Shown here: in pieces, positions 17,553-25,881 of the stretch
How positions within the stretch are numbered: position 1 is the first letter of the stretch
How the letters are laid out: the number at the start of each line of letters is the position of its first letter
Source: DATMBL01 sp050735975
GTDB taxonomy: Bacteria; Desulfobacterota; Binatia; UBA9968
DNA length: 52,695 nucleotides
Reading direction: 5' to 3'
Assembly (NCBI GenBank): GCA_050735975.1
Contig: JBOHVS010000089.1
Span: forward strand, 1-52,695
The notes under the pieces: model-generated
The model's database searches: none
What the model saw: only the letters and a program-made list of their open reading frames with translations
Told to the model about the DNA's origin: nothing
Made by a program: the position numbers and the translations under genes

Positions 17553-18166
17553 CTTTCGTCTCCTTTAATTTAAAAATAGTGAGCGCCCAAGGGCGTTTCT
17601 TCCGACGACTGCAGGCACCAATCACCCAGAGCGCGTTCCTGCAATTGTTTCGATGGTCATTCGACCGTCCGGGTTTCATCAAATCCTTACGGATACGCGG
17701 CGCAGACTGCGCTACCCTGCGCGGGGCATGAACGCAAGAGAAATGCCAACTCGTCACATAGGACCTTGCCGCTCAAACCATGCATTTGCAGACGTGTTGC
17801 TACTCCCCTTGGACGGCTTAATTCCTTCTATCGGGGGTTATTCACATAATTTGGATGAAATTGTCGTCGTGGTTAGGTTAAGATGCTTTCAAGTTGTCGC
17901 AAGTCTGGGACGAGCTGTTTCAATGTTGGTAAATCGTCACAACCGGTTCTGCACGGACCGCGAATTAGTACGGGAGCGCTATGACAGTCAACGCTTAGAG
18001 CAGAGGCGGGCGAGTGAAATACGAGACGACTCCAGGAATCGGAAATAACGACGGTGTGTTTTTCGAAAGTAACTACGTGCATAGCATGCACTCGTTGACT
18101 GTAACATGCAGGGATTGACAAACGGGACTCCTGCATGACACTAAGCAGGACGAGGGGTAACTGTTC
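17553..18166. other. 614-bp gap with hairpins and a possible promoter
   Basis: No convincing gene on either strand; the open frames here are short and lack ribosome-binding sites. Near the left end CGCC-CAAG-GGCG forms a tight hairpin. Near the right end GTGCAT-AGC-ATGCAC (18077-18091) is a perfect hairpin. CATGCAGG (18105-18112) and CCTGCATG (18130-18137) form a perfect inverted repeat enclosing a consensus TTGACA (18115-18120), which could be an operator around the -35 box of the histidine phosphatase gene. No good -10 hexamer is seen at 17 bp. Confidence 0.4.
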
Positions 18167-18805
18167 ATGGAACGAACTCAACTTATCATAATTCGCCATG
18201 GTCAAACGCAATGGAATATCGCAGGAATACGGCAGGGGCATCTCGATAGTCCTCTCACCGACAGGGGGGTTGCGCAAGCTAAAGCGCTGGCACGAAGACT
18301 GGCTCATGAGAGCTTCAGCGCGCTCTATAGCAGCGACCTCGGGCGCGCGGTCGGCACCGCGAAAATGATTTCAGCAACGACCGGTCATGAGATCGTCACT
18401 GATGCTCGGCTGCGAGAAAGACATCTCGGGGTGTTCCAGGGCCTCAGCGGTGAAGAGATTAAGGAAAAACATCCCGAAGAATACCGACTGCACCGGAGCA
18501 TCGGGCCTGACTACGTGATTCCGAGCGGAGAAAGCGTTCGCCAGCAGGTGAAACGCAATGTCGATTGTCTGACCGAGACGGCGAAAAAACATTCAGGAGA
18601 AACAATCGTGGTTGTGACCCATGGCGGGGTGTTGAGCGGGTTCTTTAGACATACGCTTTCAATACCACTCGGAGCGCCGCGCCGTTTCGAATTCGTGAAT
18701 GCCGGCTTAAACGTGTTTACGTATGCTGGTGATTGGTTATTGCAGACTTGGGGGGATATCAGCCATCTAGGGGCGGGCGGGACTTGCGATGGCGATGACC
18801 CGTGA
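18167..18805 (+). CDS. Histidine phosphatase family protein (phosphoglycerate mutase/CobC-like)
   Basis: 212 aa. The catalytic motif I-I-R10-H11-G-Q-T is at the N-terminus, the second arginine region is 'ALYSSDLGRAVGTAKMI', the acid is in 'RLRERHLGVFQGLSGEE', and the second histidine is in VVTHGGVLSGF. This is the branch-1 phosphohistidine fold, acting as a phosphatase on small phosphorylated metabolites or as CobC. The likely cofactor-independent role cannot be refined. It converges on the carboxyltransferase gene, with a 22-bp gap. Confidence 0.85.
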   Translation: MERTQLIIIRHGQTQWNIAGIRQGHLDSPLTDRGVAQAKALARRLAHESFSALYSSDLGRAVGTAKMISATTGHEIVTDARLRERHLGVFQGLSGEEIKEKHPEEYRLHRSIGPDYVIPSGESVRQQVKRNVDCLTETAKKHSGETIVVVTHGGVLSGFFRHTLSIPLGAPRRFEFVNAGLNVFTYAGDWLLQTWGDISHLGAGGTCDGDDP

Positions 18806-18827
18806 GTGCAGAATTCGGGGGCAGAAG

Positions 18828-20315
18828 TCAGAATTCAGAATGAGAAAATCTTCCGTTGGATTTCGCTCGCTTCTCAAGTTTGACGGAGAAGCCGGGGCGT
18901 TTGATGTAGATCCGGTTAGAGTCTTCCCGCTTGCTCAGCTGTTCAATCAGCTTTATCAATGGTTGATTCCCGTCCAAGTACTCGCGAGGCTTGGCGCCGT
19001 TCGCGAGGGCGTTGACAGAGTCGTCTCCGGCAAAAAAGCGAAGGATCAACTCTTCGTCAGAGATGCTAGCGCCAAGCTTCTGGCGGACTTCATTGAGCGT
19101 AGGCTCCGGCTGCTCCCATTGACTCCATTCCTTAGCGCGCGGCCGGCTCAAGATCTTGTCTTTGACTTGCGGCTCCATGACTTCAAGCGCTTCTTTGCCC
19201 CAAATGCCCAAGGCATATTGAATCACTTGGTCCGGAACTTCCTTATAGCGCTCGCCAAGAATGACGTTGATAGCGGCTTGTGTGCCGACATATTGGGAAA
19301 GGGGAGTTACCATAATCGGGTAGCCGAAATCGGCGCGGACATGGGCGGCTTCTTCCAGTGCCGCCTCCATCTTGTGCTCCATGCCCACTATTTTTAGTTG
19401 GTGGCGCATATTGGAAATCATGCCTCCGGGCACCTGGTGCAGATACTGCGAGTAATCGTACTCCACGGGTTTGCCGATGGGCAGTCCATCCTTTTTCGCC
19501 ACATAGGTAAAATGCTTTTCGACTTGCTCGAGGGGCTTCAGATCTATCGCCGGAATGTAGCCGAGAGCTCGGAGGTTTTGCGCGATATTAAAAATTGATG
19601 GTTGTGACGATCCGTTGGCCAACGGTGGCGCGGCCGTATGCAGTATTCTCATGCCCAGCTTAACGCCTTCGAGATAGCAGAGGGGGGCCTGACCGCTGTT
19701 GCAGTGAGCGTGGAATTCGACAGGGATATCGCCTGCGTTCTGTAAAACCACCGGGATCAGCGTCCGGGCGCGCTCCGTTGTTAAGAGCCCGCCGACGTCT
19801 TTAAAACAGATACGATAGGGCCCGGCGGCGGCTGCTTCCCGCGCCTTGCGCTGATAGTACTCATCGGTATGGCGGGGAGACACGGAATAGATTAGATTCG
19901 CAACCGTGTCCATGCCGGTTTTCTTTAGGTCCACGATTTCCTCCTTGAAGGCCGCGAAATCGTTCCAGCAGTTCGAAGTCCTCGTGAGGGTCAGACCGTA
20001 GGCGACGAGTCTTTCAACCAGAAGTTTCAGGATGCAGTGCGGCGTCTTCTCGAATGCGCTATGCATGCCGCCGTGATAGCGAAGCCGAGTTTTTTTTATG
20101 CGCTTGGTGCCCTCCCTCAACCATTCCCATGGGTTTTCCTTATGCTCGCGGACATATTTCTTGAACATGACGCTGAGAAAGAACTCCATGGACTCGAAAC
20201 CGGCCTGATCCATATGTTCCGCGGCGGGCAGCATCGCGCCGACTCTCATATTGAGCGCCCATAGGCTCTGATTGCCGTCTCGCAGGGTCGTATCGATAAA
20301 ACGGACCTCGCTCAT
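18828..20315 (-). CDS. HMG-CoA-lyase-like carboxyltransferase (pyruvate carboxylase subunit B/oxaloacetate decarboxylase alpha-like) without biotin domain
   Basis: 495 aa, start after GGAGG. The TIM-barrel carboxyltransferase is recognisable from FIDTTLRDGNQSLW near the N-terminus (metal Asp and Arg/Gln site), 'ICFKDVGGLLTTERA' with the lysine that is carboxylated in pyruvate carboxylase, and EFHAHCNSG with the metal histidines. The helical conserved-carboxylase domain follows. The C-terminus (IYIKRPGFSVKLEKRAK) ends without the MKM biotin-attachment domain of full decarboxylase alpha subunits. A separate biotin carrier or a non-biotin activity is required; neither a carrier nor a biotin carboxylase is in the window. 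Confidence 0.8.
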   Translation of the reverse strand: MSEVRFIDTTLRDGNQSLWALNMRVGAMLPAAEHMDQAGFESMEFFLSVMFKKYVREHKENPWEWLREGTKRIKKTRLRYHGGMHSAFEKTPHCILKLLVERLVAYGLTLTRTSNCWNDFAAFKEEIVDLKKTGMDTVANLIYSVSPRHTDEYYQRKAREAAAAGPYRICFKDVGGLLTTERARTLIPVVLQNAGDIPVEFHAHCNSGQAPLCYLEGVKLGMRILHTAAPPLANGSSQPSIFNIAQNLRALGYIPAIDLKPLEQVEKHFTYVAKKDGLPIGKPVEYDYSQYLHQVPGGMISNMRHQLKIVGMEHKMEAALEEAAHVRADFGYPIMVTPLSQYVGTQAAINVILGERYKEVPDQVIQYALGIWGKEALEVMEPQVKDKILSRPRAKEWSQWEQPEPTLNEVRQKLGASISDEELILRFFAGDDSVNALANGAKPREYLDGNQPLIKLIEQLSKREDSNRIYIKRPGFSVKLEKRAKSNGRFSHSEF

Positions 20316-20435
20316 TTAGCCTCCGGAAAGTCGTTCGAATAGTTCAGGCCGTTCAATTGATTCCGTCTATTATGTGTATAAACTCTCGAATATTAGTTCA
20401 ATGGACGAGCGGAGTACGGACAATAGGCCCGCATT

Positions 20436-21323
20436 TCATTTTCGTTCGCCGTAGTACTGTGCTCCAACGCTTTCTCCGATTTCAATCCGGAGCAGATCCT
20501 CACCCACCAGCAGCGGACCTGAGTAGCTTTTCCGCGTCGCGGGGATCAGCTCTTCGGCGCGGGCACCGCCGAAGAGCAAGAGATGATTGTAGACGGCGAG
20601 TTTAGGGTTGACGCGGGCGAAAACGTCGCCGGCCTGTTCCGGGGTCGTATGGTTGCTGGCGATTCTTTTGAGCTGCTCCGGGCTTTCGGCCGCGCTTCCT
20701 GCTACAGCCGTCACTTCGTGGACGAGGAGGTCCGCTCCCTGTGCGTGGCGGATCAGGTTCTCGTTAAAGGTAGTGTCGCCGGAGAGAACGGCGGAGCGAC
20801 CGCGATAGTCCACACGATAGCCGAACGCGGGCAGCTCCTCGCCACCGTGATCGACTTCGAACGTTGACACTTTGACTCCGTTTTTATTGTAGACCAGTCC
20901 TTCTTTGATCTCCTCCGCTTCCAGCTTCACACCATCAGTTGGGTAGTTCTTGCTTCGCACCCGGATATCGACAAAGAACGCCTTCGGCAGATGCTCCATC
21001 ATTTGTTTGGTGCCTTCGGGTCCCCAGACCTTGAGTGGGACGCCGCGTTTACCCCACGGCCGGCCGATCCAGCCGGTAAGCCAAAGGTCCGTGAATCCCA
21101 CAATATGATCCGAGTGGTGGTGTGTAAGAAAAATCCCGGTTACCGCGGCGAAAGGAATTTGCAATTGATGGAGCCGCTGCATCGCCCCGCGGCCGGCATC
21201 GAAGATGAACTTTTCGGTTCCGACTTCAACGAGAGTGCTCGGACCGAAACGGTCCAGCATCGGAGGCGGAGCGCCGGTCCCTAAAAGAGTAACCCGAAAG
21301 AGATTTTGAGATGACTCTGGCAT
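20436..21323 (-). CDS. MBL-fold metallohydrolase (RNase Z/arylsulfatase-like)
   Basis: 295 aa. The metal motif H68-x-H70-x-D72-H73 is in FLTHHHSDHIVGF, with later ligands in LSGDTTF (Asp), NHTTPEQAG (His) and VYNHLLLFG (His). The layout is like the RNase Z/AtsA group that cleaves phosphodiesters or sulfate esters, but tRNA-binding exosite features are not clear. The start follows AGGAG. It lies 120 bp upstream of the carboxyltransferase gene on the same strand and is divergent from rlmD. Confidence 0.85.
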   Translation of the reverse strand: MPESSQNLFRVTLLGTGAPPPMLDRFGPSTLVEVGTEKFIFDAGRGAMQRLHQLQIPFAAVTGIFLTHHHSDHIVGFTDLWLTGWIGRPWGKRGVPLKVWGPEGTKQMMEHLPKAFFVDIRVRSKNYPTDGVKLEAEEIKEGLVYNKNGVKVSTFEVDHGGEELPAFGYRVDYRGRSAVLSGDTTFNENLIRHAQGADLLVHEVTAVAGSAAESPEQLKRIASNHTTPEQAGDVFARVNPKLAVYNHLLLFGGARAEELIPATRKSYSGPLLVGEDLLRIEIGESVGAQYYGERK

Positions 21324-21475
21324 AGATTGCTCCTGAGAACGAATTTCTCCCGGTGTCAGTTAGATCGGTGAGAAATTAAGGTAGCATCTTGAATATCGGT
21401 TGAGAAGGAAGAGGCGCCATTGACCCGGGTGCTGAGGACCGATATGTTTCGTTAGTGGAGGGAAAAGCCCACAAA

Positions 21476-22693
21476 ATGTCTTATCCGCGTTTTCAGCCAG
21501 CGAAGCGCGGAGCCTACTCGTTGCACAAGCGTGGCTCGTATGAACCACCTTGCCCGCACTATCCCCACTGCATCGGCTGTCCTTTGATTAACGTTCCCTA
21601 TCCCGAGCAGTTGCAAAAAAAACGAGAGATTGTTGCCCGAGCTTTGGCGGCGTATCCGTCTCTTGCTCATGTTGAAGCGCCTTCTGTTATCGCTTCACCG
21701 CATCGGCTGGGCTATCGGACGCGGGTGAAGTTGGTGGTGCGCAGTACAAGAGGAGAGGTTGCTACGGGACTCTATGTGCCGGGAACCCATCGGGTCATCG
21801 ACATTTCATCCTGTCCGGTTCATCCCAGGCCGGTGAATCAGGTAACGCGATATCTAAAAGGGAAATTAGTCGAGCTGAGAATCGCGCCCTACGATGAGAG
21901 AAACGACAGCGGTCAGTTACGTTATTTGGATTTCCGCTACGGTTTCGCGCGCCGCGAGCTGAGCGTTACCTTGGTGACGCGCCATCGCGAATTCCCGCAA
22001 GGGATCGCGCTGGCGCGGTCCCTCAGCCGCAAGTTCCCTTTTATTACCGGAGTCATCCAAAACATCAACGAACAGCGGGGCAACGTGATTTGGGGCGACC
22101 GATACCAGCTTCTTTCCGGCCGCGATAGCCTTTTGGAACAGGTCGGTTCGCTAAAATTTGGCTTTCCAGCCGGCGTATTTTCGCAGGCGAATCCGTCTAC
22201 AGCAAAAAAACTTTATGACATGGTTGCGGAAATGGCTGCACTGGGCGGGCGTGAAAACGTCGTTGATCTATATTGTGGTGTCGGGTCGATTTCTGCATCT
22301 CTGGCTAAGGCTGCGCACCTTGTATGGGGAATCGATGAAAGTTCGCTTTCAATCGATACGGCCAAGCAAAACGCGCGCAGAAACGGCATTTCCAATTGCC
22401 GTTTCTGTGAAGGCGATGTTGGAGAAAAAATCGCCGAAGCGCAAAAGACACTTGCTAAGATTGATAGAGTCGTTCTAAATCCGCCGCGCAAGGGCGTTCA
22501 ACCCGCAGCTATGGAGGCGATACTCGCCGTGAAGGCTCCTAAGATTATCTATGTTTCCTGCGAGCCCAAAAGTCTTGCCCGCGATCTCGATAGACTCGTT
22601 ACTCAAGGCTACCGGATAGTCCGATTACAGCCTTTGGATATGTTCCCGCAAACTGAACAAGTGGAGAACGTCGTGCTACTGGAAAGGTGCTAG
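21476..22693 (+). CDS. rlmD: 23S rRNA (uracil-C5)-methyltransferase, RlmD/RumA-like
   Basis: 405 aa from ATG 21476, 13 bases after GGAGGG (a GTG at 21455 is alternative). The 4Fe-4S cysteines are visible as Cys26-x5-Cys32-x2-Cys35 (PPCPHYPHCIGCP) with a fourth in SSCPVHP. The SAM-binding motif is VDLYCGVGSISA, the substrate-base loop is LNPPRKGV and the catalytic Cys is in IYVSCEP. These match the RlmD/TrmA family that makes 5-methyluridine in rRNA. No N-terminal TRAM domain is obvious, so RlmC-like or RlmCD-like specificity is possible. Confidence 0.85.
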   Translation: MSYPRFQPAKRGAYSLHKRGSYEPPCPHYPHCIGCPLINVPYPEQLQKKREIVARALAAYPSLAHVEAPSVIASPHRLGYRTRVKLVVRSTRGEVATGLYVPGTHRVIDISSCPVHPRPVNQVTRYLKGKLVELRIAPYDERNDSGQLRYLDFRYGFARRELSVTLVTRHREFPQGIALARSLSRKFPFITGVIQNINEQRGNVIWGDRYQLLSGRDSLLEQVGSLKFGFPAGVFSQANPSTAKKLYDMVAEMAALGGRENVVDLYCGVGSISASLAKAAHLVWGIDESSLSIDTAKQNARRNGISNCRFCEGDVGEKIAEAQKTLAKIDRVVLNPPRKGVQPAAMEAILAVKAPKIIYVSCEPKSLARDLDRLVTQGYRIVRLQPLDMFPQTEQVENVVLLERC

Positions 22694-22698
22694 TCTAG

Positions 22699-22810
22699 CA
22701 GGCCGTTGAAAAAGACTTCTATGCTTCCTGTCTGCGTGCGACGCACAGGCAGGCGTTGCACTCAATTGCCTCGCTCCAACGTACTAGCTTGCAAGGCGCA
22801 AGGAGCATAG
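22699..22810. repeat. Inverted-repeat element downstream of rlmD
   Basis: After the rlmD stop, CAGGCCGTTGAAAAAG opens a segment whose outer arms (about 22717-22730 and 22800-22810, CTATGCTTCCT against AGGAGCATAG) are inverted. An inner imperfect hairpin at 22727-22753 pairs CCTGTCTGCG with CGCACAGGCAGG. A related 'GCTGCTGAAAAAGCC' start is seen at about 14711-14725. It resembles a small dispersed palindromic element or MITE scar and may end the rlmD transcript. Confidence 0.4.
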
Positions 22811-22833
22811 GGCAGGGAGCCGATCCAATTGCG

Positions 22834-22924
22834 AAATTCGAATTTGGAAATTCGACCGAGTTTTGGAGAGCGCGTCTGGAGTTGATTTCGACACCTCGAA
22901 CCTCGAACTTCGAAACGTCGAACG
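22834..22924. repeat. Palindrome AAATTCGAATTT and iterated TCGAAC repeats
   Basis: 22834-22845 is the perfect 12-bp palindrome AAATTCGAATTT. From 22888 to 22924 the motif TCGAAC or TCGACA/TCGAAA recurs five times at 7-8 bp spacing. It is non-coding and similar in style to the TTGAAC block at 16606-16690. Confidence 0.5.
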
Positions 22925-22964
22925 TCTATTCCGCCCGATAGGTCCACACTTGGGGAATCGCCCA

Positions 22965-23118
22965 GCATACGGCTGGCGACGCTGCGCATGTGCATTGAAG
23001 TATTTGCGCACAGGATAGCGACAAAAATCAGCCGATAGTCGCTTATGAAGAGGGAAGACCAGGGACGGATAGACGTGTGATTGTCGTTTGGGTGGTCTTG
23101 TTCTTTGTTCTCAGTCAC
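22965..23118 (-). pseudogene. N-terminal remnant of an MFS transporter gene
   Basis: The minus-strand frame from 23118 encodes 'SLFISDYRLIFVAILCANTS' followed by MHMRSVASRML. This resembles the first membrane segment of EntS-type MFS exporters (compare NYRLYWFGQLFS and VAQSWLV in the intact exporter at 7764). The similarity ends after about 35 residues and the frame runs into repeat sequence, so only a fragment survives. Recognition is by eye and tentative. Confidence 0.35.
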
Positions 23119-23211
23119 AGAATCCCGGAGCGGAGTTTTGCGTCATGCCGGACAGCTCGAGTACCTGAGCCGCTTGACACGATCTGGAAGCTGGTAGCCT
23201 GGATCGCAGCG

Positions 23212-24581
23212 CTAAACGAAATATCCGCCTAGCACCGCTTCGTTCCATGTTCGCAAGACTGACGGAACAATGCCCACCGGCAAATCCTTCTCCGCTTTCC
23301 AAAAGCTATGGACGCCGGCGCCGAAGCGGGTGAGAGCGATTTTGGGCGCCGGGTTCATGGCGCGGAAACCCGGCATAATGACTTCGGTGTATACTTCGGG
23401 ACTGTGATCGCGGCTGTCCTTGGAGATTTCGAATAGGAGCGGCGGCACGGGTTTACGTTCGGACCAGAGATCTCGCGCGTGTAACCGACGAACCTTTGCA
23501 CCAGCGCCTCGGTTTCCTCGCGGTTCATTTTGAGCCGCGCCGCGCTGACCTTGCCCGCTTCCGCCAGCGAACCTATTATGGCGTGAGTGACGATGTATTC
23601 CGCTTTGAACTGCGGACGCCTTTTCGCATTCTCCCAGGCATCGAGGATATCTTCCATAATCGCGGGTAGCCGCATCAGTGCCGTTGGACCTTCCTGGCCG
23701 AGCGCTTCCGGCCTTGATATCTTGCCAGGTCGCGCCAGGTGCGAATATACAGCTCAAAGAACGGATCGGTGCGGGCCTTGCCGTGCTCTTCCGGTTTTTC
23801 ATAGCCGGTGATTTTTCCCATGTCGCCGCCCCACTGATCGCGGCCGCTGCAGAGATAACCGAAAGGCGAGTGCTCCGTGGCGCAGACGCCGGCCATGTTC
23901 AGAATGCGCTGGGACAGCATGCAGATAAACGGTCCGCCGGTGGAGTGGCCTTGTCCGTACACTGAAAATTCGCTTTCCGGGAAATGGCGCCGATTGGCTT
24001 CGATCATGCCTTCTTCAAATGCCGCCGGCCAAGCAGCCATCCGATAGTAGAAGCTCGTATCCGGCTTTGCCTGCGCAAGGGTGCGGGTGCCGTAGCGATT
24101 GCGCATTGATGTGTCTTTGACTACGTCATATTGGTCCGAGGTAATCACTTCGCCTCGTTTCCAGATCGGCGTGCGAACAGTGCCGTCCGGATCGATCGTA
24201 TCTCGAGGCCAGTCGCGCCTAGCGTCAGGAAAATAGAATCTGCCCGGGAAAGTGCCGGCGAGTACTTTGAAACCGAATTTGCTCGCCAGGAGCTTCGAAT
24301 GCCGCTCGATTCCCTTGAAGTCTCCGGAGCCCCCATGAAGCAAGAAGAAGCCGGCTTTTTTTCCGTCGGCACCGGTGGGAATGCGTGGGATCTTCAGGCT
24401 CGTACACCACCATTCCGAGATCCCAGTCCATGCCGAGAACAGTGATGCGGAAAATGTCCTCGGTCTGGCGGATCGGGATGTCGGGCTTCCCCAAGACTTC
24501 CGCGGTATCTTTGATGCACTGCTCCCGAGAAACGAATTGCGGTGGTTGCCAATTCTTCTTAGCTTCAGCTTTCATACTCAT
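23212..24581 (-). pseudogene. Alpha/beta-hydrolase-like gene broken by three frameshifts
   Basis: One protein of about 450 aa can be rebuilt across three reading frames. The first frame (from 24581, MSMKAEAKKNWQPP) runs to about 24385. The second holds 'AGFFLLHGGSGDFKG' (oxyanion-hole HGG) and GQGHSTGG (nucleophile-elbow GHSTGG) to about 23705. The third (GPTALMRLPAIMEDILDAW) runs to about 23475. The last frame ends with GVHSFWKAEKDLPVGIVP and EAVLGGYFV at 23212. Single-base changes at each junction restore the frame. The start is 9 bp after the hydroxyacid dehydrogenase stop. It is either a decaying gene or a cluster of sequence errors. Confidence 0.75.
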
Positions 24582-24590
24582 TTCCCTCGA

Positions 24591-25661
24591 CTAAATGAGA
24601 CTCTTCGCGGCGAATCGGCTTTTCCAATGATCGATGACCTCGGTGTTGTACACGTAGGGGGAGACCTCGCCTTTCAGGGCGGCAATCACGGATTGCGTCC
24701 CCCAGAGGAGACCTGTTTTAAGGCCGCTGCCGTAATTGGATGAAATCATGTGCGGCGAGATCAGTACTCGATCATCCATTTTTCTAAAGGGGCTGTCGGC
24801 CGCCAACGGCTCGTTCTCAAAAACGTCCAGCGCCGCGCCGGCAATCTTTTTGTTATGCAGGGCCTCAGCCAGGGCTGTTTCGTCGACGCAGTAGCCTCGC
24901 GAGGTGTTCACGAGAATGGCGCTCGGTTTCATCAGCGCCAAGGTTTCGGCATTGATCATATGGCGGGTCTCTTTCGTGAGCACCACGTGCAGTGTCACGA
25001 CGTCGGCCTGTTTAAACAGTGTCGCAAGATCCTTTATGCGCTCCACGCCGAACTGCTGAAACTTAGCATCGTCGACGAAAGGATCATAAGCGATCACTTT
25101 CATTCCCCAAGGCCGCATGAGCTTGGCGACGCGGCTGCCAATTCTGCCCAGGCCGACAATGCCGAGAATGATTCCAAAATAGCCGTCCTCTTCACGGTGA
25201 CCCACGAAGGTGCCCTGCAGTTTCATATCTCTCCATCCATCGGTTGTTTTAAGGTAGCGATCGCGTTCGCGGGTCTTTTTGAGCAAGGTGAGCATGTTGG
25301 TGATGGTGCCTTCCGCAACGCCGCCCCAATTCGACTCGGTAGGTCCGTGGGTAACCAGAATTCCCGTCTCCGTTGCCGCGTCTACATCAACATCATCCAC
25401 GCCGATCGTGAACTTTGCGACAATCCGGAGATTCTTTGACGCTTGCATGATTTTTTGGGTAATAGGCGAACTTCTGATCGAGGTCCCCATGAGAGCATCG
25501 CAGCCTTCCGCCATCCTGGCCATCTCATCTTCGTTGTTACCCTGTGGCGTGTCCCAGTTGGCCTTGCCCATGATGAGCTCGCAGCCGGCATCCTCAAGCA
25601 TCTTGTGAGCGTCTCCTGTGGGATCAGCGGGGGCGAAGACGAAAACCTTAGGCTTTGGCAT
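24591..25661 (-). CDS. D-isomer-specific 2-hydroxyacid dehydrogenase (phosphoglycerate dehydrogenase-like)
   Basis: 356 aa. The NAD-binding fold motif is GIVGLGRIGSRVA, and the catalytic triad of the family is visible as Arg in VNTSRGYC, Glu in FENEPLA and His in LISPHMISS. A short insertion, GTFVGHREEDGYFG, precedes the nucleotide-binding motif. No ACT or ASB regulatory domain follows, so it is not a full SerA and may act on a catabolic 2-hydroxy or 2-oxo acid. The frameshifted hydrolase follows 9 bp downstream on the same strand, so the two formed an operon. Confidence 0.85.
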   Translation of the reverse strand: MPKPKVFVFAPADPTGDAHKMLEDAGCELIMGKANWDTPQGNNEDEMARMAEGCDALMGTSIRSSPITQKIMQASKNLRIVAKFTIGVDDVDVDAATETGILVTHGPTESNWGGVAEGTITNMLTLLKKTRERDRYLKTTDGWRDMKLQGTFVGHREEDGYFGIILGIVGLGRIGSRVAKLMRPWGMKVIAYDPFVDDAKFQQFGVERIKDLATLFKQADVVTLHVVLTKETRHMINAETLALMKPSAILVNTSRGYCVDETALAEALHNKKIAGAALDVFENEPLAADSPFRKMDDRVLISPHMISSNYGSGLKTGLLWGTQSVIAALKGEVSPYVYNTEVIDHWKSRFAAKSLI

Positions 25662-25693
25662 CGTGGTTACTCCCTTCGCTTTCCTCTTGAGTT

Positions 25694-25710
25694 AGTCCGG
25701 ACTTTATAAG
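25694..25710. promoter_or_regulatory. Palindromes upstream of the hydroxyacid dehydrogenase
   Basis: AGTCCGGACT (25694-25703) is a perfect 10-bp palindrome and overlaps GACTTTATAAGTC, an inverted repeat with a 3-bp centre. On the minus strand this places TTATAAA about 40 bp before the start at 25661, so an operator over a -10 box is plausible. Confidence 0.35.
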
Positions 25711-25881
25711 TCGGTGCCACAATAAGTCAACCTTACGAGGCTGGTGAAAACAACGCGCGCGATCGCTCCGACACTCCATTTCGTTCACCCGCGGCCGCCC
25801 TGGACAACCAGGTTACAAACCGGATAGAAAGGCAGAGTACGTGAGCGTCTTTGGCTACCCGGGCGACGCGGGGGATTCTAC

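Noticed and set aside
17653..18307. Open frames of about 130-145 codons on both strands in the 614-bp gap
   Set aside because: No ribosome-binding sites, odd amino-acid composition, and the minus-strand one overlaps the histidine phosphatase gene.
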